Shown in pieces: positions 1 to 19,540 of a stretch of DNA of 64,000 bases. The notes beneath the pieces were generated by a model, which did no database searches, was not told where the DNA came from, and worked only from the letters and a program-made list of their open reading frames with translations. The DNA comes from Megalobrama amblycephala (lineage: Eukaryota > Chordata > Actinopteri > Cypriniformes > Xenocyprididae). The position numbers and the translations under genes were made by a program. Each line of letters begins with the position of its first letter. The stretch's first letter is position 1. The stretch spans positions 30,753,986-30,817,985 of the forward strand of contig NC_063061.1 of the NCBI RefSeq assembly GCF_018812025.1. Reading direction: 5' to 3'.

Positions 1-1040
1 TCATCGAGTCACTGCAGCGGCCGTTAAAAGCTCTGGTTTCTATAGAAACAGTCAGACTCGCGCCTCCGAAATGATACACAAGAGACGCGCATTTAGGACT
101 GCGCATGCGCATTAGCTTGATCTACCCTGAAATATACATTTTTTTGTCATGATTCGAGCGTTTATTTATGAGACAGTTGTTGTCAGATTTCATTGGTGAT
201 TTCAAATATGAAATTTAATCGAAAGCTTGGCAAACAGCTTTGGAGAATTTGATGTTTCGCCATTCAAAGAGATAGGAGCTGCACTTGAATGCCCCAGAGG
301 CGTTTCAAAGATGGTCGCTGACGGTGCGTTCCAAACGGGATATATCGCCCTCCGAAGGGCACTTCGGAGTGAAAATAATCATGGCCGCCATATTGAAGGG
401 TCGTTCCAAACCGAAGTGCTCAAAACTGGCCACTTCAAAGGGCCCTTTGGAATGAAGGATTTCGAAGGGAACAACTGATGGACACTTCTGGCCCCCATGA
501 TCCTTTGCACAGGGAAGTTTGACGTCACAGAATGGGTACAGGAGGCTAGGAGTTCGATTTTAACTATAAAGGTATGTATAATATTTTTATGTACTACTGT
601 AATATTTATACGAGTTAGATTTGGTACATTATTATGGTCAAAACGACATTGTACTATAACAAAACAACTTTACAGCTCCCTTTATCAGTCCATTCAAATG
701 TTTAAAATACATATATACAATATAGCCTACATGCGATAAACCTAAAATAAATAAATAAATAAATAAACTAACGTTAAACAAAGGGCGCAGCTTGCACAAT
801 CTACTCCTCCTTGATTGTCTCGTTAAGATGACGCAGAAGTGCGTTCCAAAAAAAAGAGTTTTTTTGACCCCTACACCCTTCATCCCTTCGAAGCTCTCAC
901 TCCGGAGGGTAAACCCTTTGAAGGGATTAGGGCATAGGGATGAGCCCTTCCGAATGGAACGCAGGGTGAGTGTCTTAAAGGGACTTTGGTTCGGGTGAGT
1001 CATGTAAGTGGTTTAATATACTTGCACCTCGGCTCGGAAT
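1..1040 (-). repeat. Fragment of a Harbinger-like repeat family, split by a MITE
   Basis: Bases 1-323 are similar, in reverse complement, to about 40220-40550: both hold the GGCCGC motif, the 'tttctatagaaac' block, 'gacgcgcattta', 'tgattcgagcgtttat' and 'ttggtgatttc'. After the MITE at 325-963 the similarity resumes ('gtgtcttaaagggactttgg' at about 968-990, matching the reverse complement of 40195-40215). The piece is therefore a truncated, inverted relative of the left arm of the large element at 40110-51565. No coding capacity is seen here. Confidence 0.65.
325..963 (+). mobile_element. Non-autonomous DNA element (MITE), copy 1
   Basis: The element starts TGCGTTCCAAACGG and ends CCGAATGGAACGCA, giving short imperfect terminal inverted repeats. 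An almost identical copy lies at 6935-7608. The interior has repeated 'cttcgaagg/ccgaaggg' motifs and an internal TGCGTTCC at about 839, so a smaller element of the same family may sit at its right end. It interrupts a Harbinger-family repeat. No transposase is present and no clear target-site duplication could be read, so the superfamily is undecided. Confidence 0.7.
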
Positions 1041-2933
1041 TTTTTTATAACGCAAAATAATGTAAACACAGCCCATCTCGAACACCCTTGTAATTTGCAT
1101 CAACCTTTTCGAACTTAATGAATGATTATTTTAGGTTTAAGTGGTGTTTGTAAAGGAACCGGAAGCAAGCAGAGGTCTTACTAAAACACGTAGCGCCATT
1201 AGCGTCGTCAGTTATTGAAATAAATCTTAAATAAAATAAAATATAAATATTTAGATGAAAAACTTAAAAATATTTAATTTGAAAATTATAAATGTTCTGT
1301 TCTAAAACCTCAGAATATTAACAAGTCTCCCATGCAAAGTATGCTGGGAACTAGCAAAAAATGGCTATATTTTACATAAAACATGCTGCAAAATAATATA
1401 ATTTCTTATTTTTTTTCCTTGTGACATTGGTGTGAACATGTTTTTGTAAGATTAAATACATTTTGTGTCTTCTTTATCATTTAAAGCCTAATTTTGTAAG
1501 GTAACACACTATTTTAAGGATCTATTTATGTCCATTATTGAAGTATGTGTCCTATCAAGTGGATAAATTCACTGCTGCAGGTTTTTTGGGGATGCAGAGC
1601 TTGTTTTCCCAGTATCTTATCAGTCTTGGTCGTGCACGCTTCTCTGTTTATTCCCGTTTGCTGTTCCTATCTCCACCTCCACCTCCACGTATATCCTAAC
1701 ACACACTCTCACACACACCTAAACAAACAGTAACACACCGACTCTTTCCTGCCGGTTGAATGAAGCAACATTCATTGTGTGCTCTTATCGGTGCGGTAAG
1801 CTGCATCTTCCTATCTGAGTCACTGGGGGAATAAAGTTTGTGTCTAAACCGCAGTGAGTACACACAAATGTAACAAATACACTCTTAAACACTCACTTTG
1901 TCTCAGATGTGTTTGCTAAAAGAAATAAAAACAGAAAGAAATGAGACAATTGTTGCCATAGCACTAATTTGAATGTGGAGTTGGCTAGATATTTTTGAAA
2001 GAAGTCTCTTATGCTCAGCAAGGCTGAATTTATTTGATTAGAAATAGTAAAAACAGTAATGTGAAATATTATTACAATTTAAATTGAAATCAAATCGCCT
2101 TCATTGTCACACCACCAAAACACATAAGTGTAGTGGAGGGTGAAAGTCTCCCTTTAGCTGAATGAGCAGTCAAATGGTTTCCCTAAACAAATAACAATCT
2201 GTTCCTCAGAAATCACTTGAGTTGAGAAGGTCCTTCTCAAAATCCTGCTGAGAAAGCAGCAGACGCATAAGCCGCAGGTGTGTCTGTGTGTTTTCAAGGA
2301 TATTGGTGTGATGTCCGCTCATGTCCAAAGAATGGGATTCTGAGCATAACATTGGACACTCAGTCAATTGTGCAAGAGCTATAAGTGATGCAAAGCCTTT
2401 CTGAGTGGTTTAGCTTCAGCATGACAAACACACACACATTCTTCTGCAGTCCACCTGCTGTGAAAGTCTATAAAGGTGTGAAAGACACTGGTACTAACTC
2501 AGGGTGACGTGACGTTGTTGGCGCTGATAAGCGCTTTCATCTCTTGCCACTGGAGGGCAAACCCCACAGAGACGGGCGTCATCCTCTTCGTCACACTCAT
2601 CATCCTCACGTCACTTGACAAGTTTTCAGAGTTTTTAGAGGACGTTTGAAAGTTGTCAATTACAGTGCATTCATACACAAATGTTCTGCTTCTTCGCTAT
2701 AGGCAGATGAAATTATAGGGATTGAGGAGATCTCATCCATTGAAACTGACCTCATATGATTCAATTTGGGAAGCAAATCAGCAGATTTGTTTCAGCTCAA
2801 ATGCAAAGAATCAGATTCATCTGCTGTTTCTCAGAAATGAATGGAACTTCGGATGCAGATAAACACTCAATAGAAAATGGTTCCAAATGATGTAATATTT
2901 AGTGCATAGCATAGTCGAGATTATACATTATTG
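1041..2933. other. Gene-free stretch
   Basis: No gene seen. The stretch is AT-rich. About 1980-2080 resembles the interior of the MITE family at 19541 and 53638 ('agtaaaaacagtaatgtgaaatattatt'-type sequence). About 2480-2650 is less AT-rich and may be unique sequence. The short reading frame at 1545-1733 ends in a (CA)n-like tract and is not convincing. Confidence 0.5.
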
Positions 2934-2961
2934 ATATATATATATATATATATATATATAT
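2934..2961. repeat. (TA)n microsatellite
   Basis: Uninterrupted TA dinucleotides about 28 bp long. Confidence 0.9.
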
Positions 2962-2989
2962 GACCTTGATACATACACGGAAACCGTGA

Positions 2990-3190
2990 TACATTTTTTT
3001 CAGTTTTTTTTTTTTTCTTTTTTTTTGATGAATAGAAAGTTCAAAAGAACAGCATTTAATTAATATTAATTAGAAATGTCTTTACAGTCACTTTTGATCA
3101 ATGTAATGCATCTTTGTTGAATAAAAGTATACATTTCTTTAAAAAAAAAAAATTGTACTGACCCCAAATGTTTTAACACTAATGTAAGAA
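2990..3190. repeat. Remnant of a dispersed MITE family
   Basis: Contains the family hallmarks 'agttcaaaagaacagcattt', 'tgatcaatgtaatgcatc' and a right end 'tactgaccccaaatgtttt', related to the elements at 19541-19880 and 53638-54120. It is internally deleted and contains T- and A-runs. Confidence 0.55.
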
Positions 3191-3505
3191 CTTTTTTCAT
3201 TGCTGATAAACCTAAAAATAAATTAATAAAATGTGACTGCCAAATAACGATGAACATTTAAATAACATTCAACTTAATTCATTTGAAAAAGGTTATAGTT
3301 CAATTTCATACTTACATAAGAAATACATTTACCATTTATAGTCCAAAGTCATGCGTAAATTATGTTTCGAAGGTCAGAGGTCATAAATCACCAAAAAGTT
3401 GATTTAGGAATAGTTTTTAGATCACATCATCTGAACTTATTTCATAATAAGGTCCAAAAGGTTAAGAAAGTATCATTAGATTTACTAAAAATAGTCTGAT
3501 TCTAT

Positions 3506-4363
3506 TTAAAGGAGTCCTATAATGCCCCTTTTACAAGATCTAATATAAGTCTCTGGAGTCTCCAGAATGTGTCTGTGAAGTTTCAGCTCAAAATACCCCA
3601 CAGATAATTTATTATAGCTTGTCAAATTTGGTAAAATTTGGGTGTGAGCAAAAACATGTCATTTTTGTGTGTGTCCCTTTAAATGCAAATGAGCTGCTGC
3701 TCCCGGCCCACTTTCTAGAAGAGGGCGGAGCTTTAACAGCTCACACTTCAGTTGCTCAACAACAACAAAGCTGGAGAATCTCACGCAGTCAAAATGAGGA
3801 TTGTCAGTAACGGTGTTCAGCCTTACATTGTTCAAACCGGAGTCGGACACTGATGGAGAGACTCAGGAAGAAGTTCCAATTTTTAGGATGAATTTGGACA
3901 TTTCTGAATGGTTAGTGGATAATTTTATGTAGTTTCTGTGGAGCTGATTCAACTCATCGACTAGCATGTGCCGTCATGTTAATCTTTTTCTGCCAATCCA
4001 GTGTTGAATTGACCCTCGTTTGTGAAGCAGTCCGGCGTAAAATGACGGCATGGTAACAACACTCTACTACAACAACTCTTCCTCTTCTCTAAAGCAGCCC
4101 AACATGGCCTCACCCCCTTTGTTGTGTGTTTTCAAGGGCAGGGTTTATGTAAATTTTAGCGTTAGTGATGAAGAAGAAGCTCGTTGTAGTCCCTAACAGC
4201 CATTTGTTGTAGTTCTTAAACAGTGAATTCTGTAAAAGAAAGTATCTCCCTTTGCATTGAACTTTGAGCGTCGTAACTTTGCAGATGTTGTTTATGCTCA
4301 AACAGCAACATTACACACTAACTAAAGTTAAAAAAGTGAAATCATAATCAACCATTCCTTTAA
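3506..4363 (+). mobile_element. TTAA-flanked non-autonomous DNA transposon, copy A
   Basis: Bounded by TTAA at both ends (3506-3509 and 4360-4363). The left end reads AAAGGAGTCC, followed by a subterminal block ('acaagatctaatataagtct ... tgtgtctgtgaagtttcagc') shared with copies at 9106, 23426 and 32300. The interior includes 'aaatgcaaatgagctgctgctcccgg' and 'tgatgttg'-type blocks also seen in copy B at 9106. TTAA target sites are typical of the piggyBac and Kolobok superfamilies; no transposase is present to decide between them. The short frames inside are not genes. Confidence 0.65.
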
Positions 4364-5675
4364 GAAAGTTTCCTCAAATTTACTAAAAATAGTCTGATTC
4401 TATTTAAAAGAGAGAGAGAGAAAGAATTGTGTTATGCACATCATTACTTTTATTCCATATTCCATATGATTATTTTCAGTCAATCTCAGTGTAATCAGCT
4501 GCGTTCTGACTCAGGTACATTATTCTTGTATATTCTCTGATGACGTTACTTCTGGTGAGCTACAGGGGCTCGTCTGCTCTTCAAATAGCATGTAAGTGAA
4601 TAATCCTCATTATTTCCGGCTATAAATACCATTTCTCTCACAGCGTAATGACCCATCTGTGCAGTCTAGTGTGCGTACGGCCGCTGAGTGAGTTTTACCA
4701 GGGCCTGCTCTTCTTTAGATAGAGCGGCGGGCCGTAACTCAGGTCTAAAACAGATTACAGATGTCCGGAAGGATGGGCGTGGGCAAGATGGATGAAACCG
4801 CCCAGCCCTCCGACATATCACTCACTTCTAATGAAGAGTCGGTGGATGGTGGGAGTGACGCAATGCCTGACGGAGGAGTGGAGGTGTAGAGGGAGTGTGC
4901 TAGGAGAGATAAGGAGGTAGTGAGGTGTCTGAAAGTCTCTTAGATAAGGCCGAATGAGGGGTGGTGATTGTGATTATCCTGCGGGAACACGCCGGAAATG
5001 GATCTCGGAGTGGAGTTTTAATGGGGCCGTGCACACACTCCTTCGTGCACCTCTCTTTTTCCCCTTTAAAGCACACCGTGACTTCTCCTCCTCCTCTTCT
5101 TTGACCCTTGTGTCTGTGGAGCCCGGTGATAAATGGCAGGTTCGGTGGGAAGGAGAGCGAGAGGGAGCGTAATCGCTTCCTCTCCTCGTCCTTGTTTCGT
5201 CTAGTTTTCTCTTATCGTTGTCACTGGTAAACAGACGGAGCTTCACAGGGCTGGATTTGTCTTTGTGAAGGCCGCTGTTGACGCGAGCATCTCTCTTCTG
5301 CAGACAGCTGGAGAGTGATGCAGAGGTCTAATCTCAGACACCATCTCCCCGAACTCATTCACAGATAGCAGTCTCGATGAACAACCTGAAACAGCAACAA
5401 AACCAGCAGGATTATACCAGAGCACAGTGGTAAAATAATGGCTCTTTGCAGCACCGCAGGTTCAATAAAGGACCCTCTTTTTATCAAGAACCATATTGTG
5501 GTATATAAAAAGAACTGCCAATTTGAATCAGTTCTCCTGTTGTGTCAAAGGACAATGTATTTAACATCAAAATTTAATGTTTTTAAAGGCACAGTATGTA
5601 ATATTTTGGATTAAAATATCCATAAAGCACTAGAACAATGTTATATTTTTTGTTGACTTCTGTACTTGTGGGCGC
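4364..5675. other. Gene-free stretch, partly GC-richer
   Basis: No gene seen. About 4364-4408 repeats the sequence left of the preceding element (see findings). About 4660-5420 is GC-richer than its surroundings and free of obvious repeats, so it could hold regulatory sequence or an untranslated exon, but I see no signal that proves this. About 5585-5675 looks like the end of another dispersed repeat ('aaaggcacagtatgtaatat'). Confidence 0.4.
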
Positions 5676-6858
5676 CTGCCTTTACATGCACATGAACATT
5701 AATGACATCCCATTCTTAATCCGTAGGGTTTAATATGGAGTTGGCCCACCCTTTGCAGTTATAACAGCTTCAACTCTTCTGGGAAGGCTTTTCACAAGGT
5801 TTAGGAGTGTGTTTATGGGAATTTGTGACCATTCTTCTAGAAGTGCATTTGTGAGGTCAGGCAGTGATGTTGGAGAGAAGGCCTGGCTCACAGTCTCCGC
5901 TCTAATTCATCCCAAAGGTGTTCTATCGGGTTGAGGTCAGGACTCTGTGCAGGCCAGTCAAGTTCCTCCACACCAAACTCGCTCATCCATGTCTTTATTG
6001 ACTTTGCTTTGTGCACTGGTGCGCAGTCATGTTGGAACAGGAAGGGGCCATCCCCAAACTGTTCCCACAAAATGAAGAGCATGAAATTGTCCAAAATGTC
6101 TTGGTATGCTGAAGCATTAAGAGTCCCTTTCACTGGAACTAAGGGGCCAAGCCCAACCCCTCCACCAAGCTTTACACTTGGCACAATGCAGACAGGCAAG
6201 TACCATCCTCCTGGCAACCGCCAAACCCAGACTCGTCCATCAGATTGCCAGACAGAGAAGCGTGATTCTTCACTCCAGAGAACACGTCTCCACTGCTCCA
6301 GAGTCCAGTGGCGGCATGCTTTACACCACTGCATCCGACGATTTGCATTGCACTTGGTGATGTAAGGCTTGGATGCAGCTGCTCGGCCATGGAAACCCAT
6401 TCCATGAAGCTCTCTATGCACTGTTCTTGAGCTAATCGCCACATGAAGTTTGGAGGTCTGTAGCTATTGACTCTGCAGAAAGTTGGTGACTTCTGCACAC
6501 TGTGTGCCTCAGCATGCGCTGACCCCGCTCTGTGATTTTACATGGCCTGCCACTTCGTGTCTGAGTTGCTGTTGTTCCCAATTGCTTCACTTTGTTATGA
6601 TACCACTAACAGTTGACTGTGGAATATTTAGTAATGAGGAAATTTCATGAATGGACTTATTGCACAGGTGGCAACCTATCACGGTACCACGCTTGAATTC
6701 ACTGAGCTCCTGAGAGCGACCCATTCTTTCACAAATGTTTGTAGAATCAGTCTGCATGCCTAGGTGCTTGATTTTATACACCTGTGGCCATGGAAGTGAT
6801 TGGAACACCTGAATTAAATGATTTGGAGGGGTGTCACAATAATTTTGGCAATATAGTG
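5676..6858 (-). mobile_element. Tc1-like transposon, copy 1 (decayed)
   Basis: The right end (transposon 5' end) carries the terminal motif CACTATATTGCC, reading in on the minus strand and flanked by TA. The left end is truncated: the final ~30 bp including the 3' terminal repeat are missing. A second, plus-strand copy of the same family is at 13159-14104. The element lies between repeat sequences and next to the MITE at 6935. Confidence 0.9.
5730..6724 (-). pseudogene. Tc1 transposase pseudogene, copy 1
   Basis: The reading frame would start at the MGRSQELSEF methionine (6724) and contains an N-terminal helix-turn-helix region. It is broken by a one-base deletion in 'aaagtgaagca' (about 6575-6590). 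The frame resumes at 5888-6442 with the DDE catalytic domain. In that part the first catalytic aspartate is replaced by glutamate (WSEESRF); the second (FQHDCAPVH) and third acidic positions ([11 protein letters not shown]) are present. The block GGxxxVWGC, normally found between them, has been deleted, leaving [15 protein letters not shown]-to-TGA change ends the frame at 5888. Several lesions mean it cannot make transposase. Confidence 0.9.
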
Positions 6859-6934
6859 TATATTATCCCAAATGTTTCCAAGAATATTTTAATCCAGATA
6901 ACTAAGCAATTTTAACCAGGACACAGACTGTCAG

Positions 6935-7608
6935 TGCGTTCCAAACGGGATATATCGCCCTCCGAAGGGCACTTCGGAGTGAAAATAATCATGGCCGCCA
7001 TATTGAAGGGTCGTTCCAAACCGAAGTGCTCAAAACTGGCCACTTCAAAGGGCCCTTCGGAATTAAGGATTTCGAAGGGAACAACTGATGGACACTTCGG
7101 GCCCCCATGATCCTTTGCACAGGGAAGTTTGATGTCACAGAATGGGTACAGGAGGCTCAGAGTTCGATTAACTATAAAGGTAGGCCTATGTATAATATTT
7201 TATACATATTTTAAATATATAATATTTTTCTGTACTACTGTAGCCTAATATTTATATGAGTTAGATTTGGTACATTATTATGGTCAAAACGACTTTCTAC
7301 TTCAACAAAAATACTTTACAGCTCCCTTTATCAGTCCATTCAAATGTTTAAAATACATAAATACAATATAACCTACATGCGATAAACCTAAAATAAATAA
7401 ATAAATAAATAAACTAACGTTAAATAAAGGCCGCAGCTTGCACAATCTACTCCTCTTTGATTGTCTTGTTAAGATGACGCAGAAGTGCGTTCCAAAAGAA
7501 GTGTTTTTTTGATCCCTTCACCCTTCATCCCTTCGAAGCTCTCACTCCGGAGGGTAAACCCTTTGAAGGGATTAGGGCATAGGGATGAGCCCTTCTGAAT
7601 GGAACGCA
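6935..7608 (+). mobile_element. Non-autonomous DNA element (MITE), copy 2
   Basis: Nearly identical to 325-963, with the same TGCGTTCCAAACGG start and GGAACGCA end. It differs by a few substitutions and by an extra ~30-bp AT-rich segment near 7195-7225. The near identity over more than 600 bp points to recent activity or to sequence conversion between the two copies 6.6 kb apart. Confidence 0.75.
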
Positions 7609-9105
7609 GGGTGTGTCTGTGCGTCTTTTTATTTTGTAGAAACCATGGAAACACCAAAGACGCTTTAAAATATTATATGTTTTATTAGACAAGGTGAGCA
7701 ACTGCTTGGATACATCCATCGACAGATAACTAATCATTGTTGTATAGCTCAACACAGTAAGTATTATTGTTTAAATCTTGTTTTCTTGATTTACCGCGAG
7801 TACCATGCCTAATATTATTCTAGCTTTCTGCAGTGTGCAGTTCTTGTTAATGTATGGTGTCATTTTTGTTCCTGAGATTATTCTGGTGTTTGTTCTGAGT
7901 TGGTAAAGTTTAATAAAGACTGTTATTGTTATCTCCTTCATCTTCATCGTGCGCTGCTACCACAAAAAACTGTGACACCATGGCATATCAGATTTTTTTG
8001 CAAGAGTGCAGCTCATAAAATCCAAACTTACTACTTCATCCTGCTGTTTCTACCATCCAGACAACTGTGAGACACACTCTAAATCAGCCGCAGACTAAGA
8101 CCTGTGGTTTGAAAAAGCAAAGGTTTTAATGATTTTGCTGCTGGATGTTTTGGATGAAGTTTATGTCTGTACGTTTTTAATAGAATATTTTAATAAGCAA
8201 ACCTTGATGACCCTGCGTGAAATGAATTGATGGAAGAGGCTTTCTACGCATAATAGAGAATATGTACTACAATCTAAACAACAACATTAAGGCATTAATG
8301 TGCCATTTACTAGCAAGACCTTTCACTCAGGTGTAATGGAAGAGGATAGGAATGGAAGGGGGATGATGAATCACCAAAGAGAAAAAGACAAATAGAATTA
8401 CAAGCCATTAAGAGACAACAGATAATTATCACATCTTACCCATCACTGTCAATCACGACTGATTTATCCAAAGAAAAAGGAACCAGAGAGAGAGAATGTG
8501 CACTCGTGGAGCATTTATTTATTTATTATCACTCTGAAATGTCTCAGGTAACACTGATCGTCCGGCTACTGAAGGACGTTTCATAAATAGCAGCATTCTG
8601 GCAGTTTATCACAATGAACCGTGATATTACAGGTCGTGTCTCCGCGCTCAGGTTTGCAGTCACGCTCCTCTGCTGAGATCTTCATTTGTCCTTTATAAAA
8701 ATACCCAGGTTGATTGACAGCACCTGGAAATGAGGTCGTGTATCATTCTTACATCACATCGCATCATCGCCGACATCACAAGCTCTCCCAAGTGTGAAAC
8801 ATTAACCGTCCGTTAGAAGACACTAGAAGTCAATTCCAGTCAAAGAGGACGGAGGACAAACTGGGAAACACGTCAAACGCAGACAGTTTAACCTTCATAA
8901 CCTTTATTTGACCGGAGCGAGATCCAGAAACAAGTCTCTTTTACAGGAGTGTCTTCACAGTCAAACCATAATATGCAGATGGTGAATTATAATGTACAAA
9001 GTAGTAGGAAAATAATAAAATACACACACTCTAACTAAATAAAATGTGTTCAGTCAACATCATTGAAACACAATTTTATGAATAAATAAAATACTATTTT
9101 ATCAT
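7609..9105. other. Gene-free stretch
   Basis: No gene seen. About 7860-7985 ('gagttggtaaagtttaataaagactgtt') looks like a repeat end. The remainder, including a moderately GC-rich part at 8620-8900, appears to be single-copy within this window. Confidence 0.4.
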
Positions 9106-9905
9106 TTAAAGGGGACAAGATGTAAAATAAGTCTCTCATATCCCCAGAATTTGTCTGTGAAATTTCAGCTCAGAATACCCCCAAATAATTTATTAATAGC
9201 TTGTTAAATTTTGCCCCTATTTTGGTGTGAGCAAAAACACACCGTTTTTGTTTGTACCTTTAAATGCAAATGAGCTGCTGCTCCCGGCCCCCTTTCCAGA
9301 AGAGGGCGGAGCTTTAATAGCTCGCACTTCGGTTGCTCAATAACAACAAAACTGGACAATCTCACACAGCCAAAATGACAATTGTTAGTAACGGTGTTCA
9401 GCTTTACATTGTTCAAACTGAGTCGACACTGATGGAGAGACTCAACACTTTTAGAATGAATCTGGATGTTTCTGAATGGTTAGTGGATAAATTTATGTAG
9501 TTGCTGTGGAGTTGATTCAACTCATCGACTAGCATGTGCCGTCATGTTAATCTTTTGTGCAAATCGTGTTGAATTGACCCTCGTTTGTGAAGCAGTCCGG
9601 CGTAAAATGACGGCATATCTTCTCTAAAGCAGCCCAACATGGCCTCACCGCCTTTGTTGCATGTTCTCAGGGGGCAGGGTTTATGTAAATTTTGGGGTTT
9701 GTGATGTAGCCAATCCGGAAGCTCGTTGTAGTCCCTACCAGATGTTTGTTGTGGTCCTTTAAATGCAATTTCTTTAAAAGAAAATATCTCCCTTTGCATT
9801 TAACTTTGAGCGTCGTAACTTTGCAGATGTTGTTTATGCTCAAACAGCAACATTACACACTAACTAAAGTTAAAAAAGTGAAATCATAATCAAGGACCCC
9901 ATTAA
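9106..9905 (+). mobile_element. TTAA-flanked non-autonomous DNA transposon, copy B
   Basis: Starts TTAAAGGGGAC at 9106 and ends GGACCCCATTAA at 9905. Its interior is homologous to copy A (3506-4363) across the 'aaatgcaaatgagctgctgctcccgg' block, the 'gttagtggataa' block and the closing 'catcattaacac'-type AT-rich segment. Short indels separate the two copies. It has no coding capacity. Confidence 0.65.
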
Positions 9906-9996
9906 AGTCCATAAAGTGTACATTATATTTAAAATGGAATTAATAAAACAAGTTTGGCTAATCTTGTTTACATTTGCTATTGAAACAAGTTGGTGC

Positions 9997-10030
<34 letters not shown>
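9997..10030. repeat. (ATAG)n microsatellite
   Basis: About eight tandem copies of a GATA-type tetranucleotide. Confidence 0.9.
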
Positions 10031-11490
10031 CTCATATGGGGGAAAAACTGTGCACTTAAAAGTCTTTTAAGTCTTTCATCCCTGTTATCCATTTATGACA
10101 TAATGCAATTAAAATATGGTGCATGTTAATTAAAATGACATTTTACACAGCGAGCTTCCTTTCTAACACACTACACTTCTCACTGATAGTGCATGGGGTA
10201 GAGACGGCAAATGCTCAGGAGAAAATGCGTCATACAGTGAGCTGAGCTCTGGAGAGAATATCAAGTGCTCTATAGAGAGATACTGTGCTGAGGGACAGGC
10301 AACGGAAATGAAATGTTTTTGAAGCCGTTACTGAAGCACAGCAGTGTTTCACGGGAAAACAAGACTTCTGGTAAATAACGTGTCTTTTGTCTGATGTATT
10401 CCCCAATACAGACACTTTAAGATGGACTATAAACCACAAGAACACATGGTCATCTAGTGCACGATTGAACTTTATAGAGCAGAGAGCAGGGTGATAAAAT
10501 AGGTTGTGTTCCTGGACCAACATCTTCTAAATACTCTTCCCAGAACAACATTCCAGTCAAACAGACATCCCAAACTCCATAATTCACACAAAGATGAAAA
10601 TTATGTCCTTATTTACTCACCCTCATGCCATTCCAAACCTTTATGAATTTCTTCTGATAAATTTCTAAGATAAATTATGTGAAACAGAACAACAGCACAC
10701 AGAAGTGCATTTGAATTAACCTTCCATTTCCAGTGCGATTAATAAAATGGATGTTGTTTCTGCTGTAATTTTGGAAAAATTCACAGAAGTAAAATTAGCA
10801 TTTTTAATAATAACTGGACACACTACAGTTTGAAATATAGTAGCAGACTGTTTCACATACCAAAATAGTAAGCAGTATGCAGTGCAAGTTGTGATAGTCT
10901 TATTTTCCATATGAATATCCAAGTTAAATTGCTTTTCAAACAAGAATAAATGTAGGGCGGGACTTGATTTTATCTATTGGGAATTGATTGGATGGTTGTG
11001 GTTTGCTATTGGTGGATCTCATGTGAGTGACAGTTTGCCCCGCCCTCATGTCAGTAAACATCATCAAAGAACAGAAGAGAGATGTCACTGCAAGAAGGAA
11101 TTGCGTGATAACATGAATTTAAAAAAAATAATGTAGTGCATGAATAAATCATTTATAACAAACACTGCAATATTCTATAAAAAACAAGACATCGTAAATT
11201 TTTGATTTCATGGTGACTTTAATAATTTAACGAATGAAAAAAGACTAACATAGAAGCAGAGCTCACAGAGACAGAATTCAGAACCATTGTATTCTACAGG
11301 CAAAAGATAGTAAAGTCAGCAATCAGCTTATGATAAATACATTCCTTTCATTTCAGAAAAATGTCATTTTAAATAATTGAAATTTATATAAAAAATGTTA
11401 TTTAATATTCAGTTTGCTTTTGGAAAGAAATCAAGGAAATGACAGCTGCTAACATAAGGACATGAGGACTCATAACATGGTTCATAACAA
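10031..11490. other. Gene-free stretch downstream of s100z
   Basis: No gene seen. About 10580-10680 carries the end motif of a common fish MITE family ('tttactcaccctcatgccattcc'). The rest is AT-rich. Confidence 0.4.
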
Positions 11491-11494
11491 ATGG

Positions 11495-11500
11495 TTTAAT
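11495..11500 (-). terminator. s100z: Possible polyadenylation signal of s100z
   Basis: ATTAAA on the minus strand about 45 bp after the s100z stop codon. This is a variant signal, unusually close to the stop, and the true transcript end could be further left. Confidence 0.3.
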
Positions 11501-11544
11501 GCATCATAGAGCATTACACATGCAGGGACTTTCATGCATCCGTT

Positions 11545-18645
<7,101 letters not shown>

Positions 18646-18931
18646 TTATAATACTTTCAATGTTGTTCTAACTTAAAGGTTACTTTTGAGCTTACAATTT
18701 GGTGGCCATATTCACTAATAAACACTTCAAAAATATCCTGATATCTTTCTGGACATGGTACCATGAAATTACTTTGGCACATGAATTTGATAATCATTCT
18801 GTACCATGATGTATATCAAAGTACCATCACTATATTGTGGTACTTTCACAGTAAATAACAGTTCAGAATCATTTATTAGCCTTCTTTCAAATATCAGATA
18901 ATGTTTGTTGGCTAAGAGAAAAGTGTCTTAC

Positions 18932-19110
18932 CTTGTTCAGAGCAGAGAAGTGAACTTCTGAGTGCGTTTGCGAACAAATTGTTTTCTGGAGCGGGTGAAG
19001 TTGTTTATGAGGTAACCCATGCAGGAAAACACCCTCCTCTGTTGTCGTGACGATGTGTCGTAGCTCAGGTGTTGCACCATAGTAACCCTGTGATCTTGAT
19101 CCGCACCCTG
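18932..19110 (-). promoter_or_regulatory. s100z: Possible untranslated first exon and promoter of s100z
   Basis: On the minus strand 'ctgaacaag|gtaagac' gives a strong donor at 18932/18931, about 350 bp upstream of the acceptor of the first coding exon. S100 genes commonly have a non-coding first exon. The 5' limit and the start site cannot be fixed from sequence, and the right limit given is a guess. Confidence 0.4.
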
Positions 19111-19540
19111 CCACACACCTGCACTGAAAACACACTCGAAATAAAAGAACAGCGGCCTCCTGAGAGCCCTCGATACAGACGGACACACACACACACACAC
19201 ACACATATGCAGAACTAACTTCACTTTTATGAGCCATTTATGCTCTGCTATAATCTACTGGTGTTTTGGTGATTTTCAGTGGATGCATGAAGTCAGTTTT
19301 CCTCAAGTTCACAGGTGGCATATTCATCAGATCAACTATGACCATGATCCACTAAAGCATCACAAACACAAAGTCTGCAAGTTTGTTTTCTTCATCTTGA
19401 ACAGCATGTCTACTTTTAATCATTTAAAACTTAACACAAGTCATATTTGTGATATATTTCATTTGAAAGCTGTGCTTGTGCCATTTTCCTTCAAAATAAA
19501 TGGCCTTATTCATTTTTTATATAATGCAATGACATTCTAC

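Noticed and set aside
4954..5246. 72- and 90-codon overlapping frames in a GC-richer patch
   Set aside because: Low-complexity translation, no domain, no splice or promoter signal that I can support.
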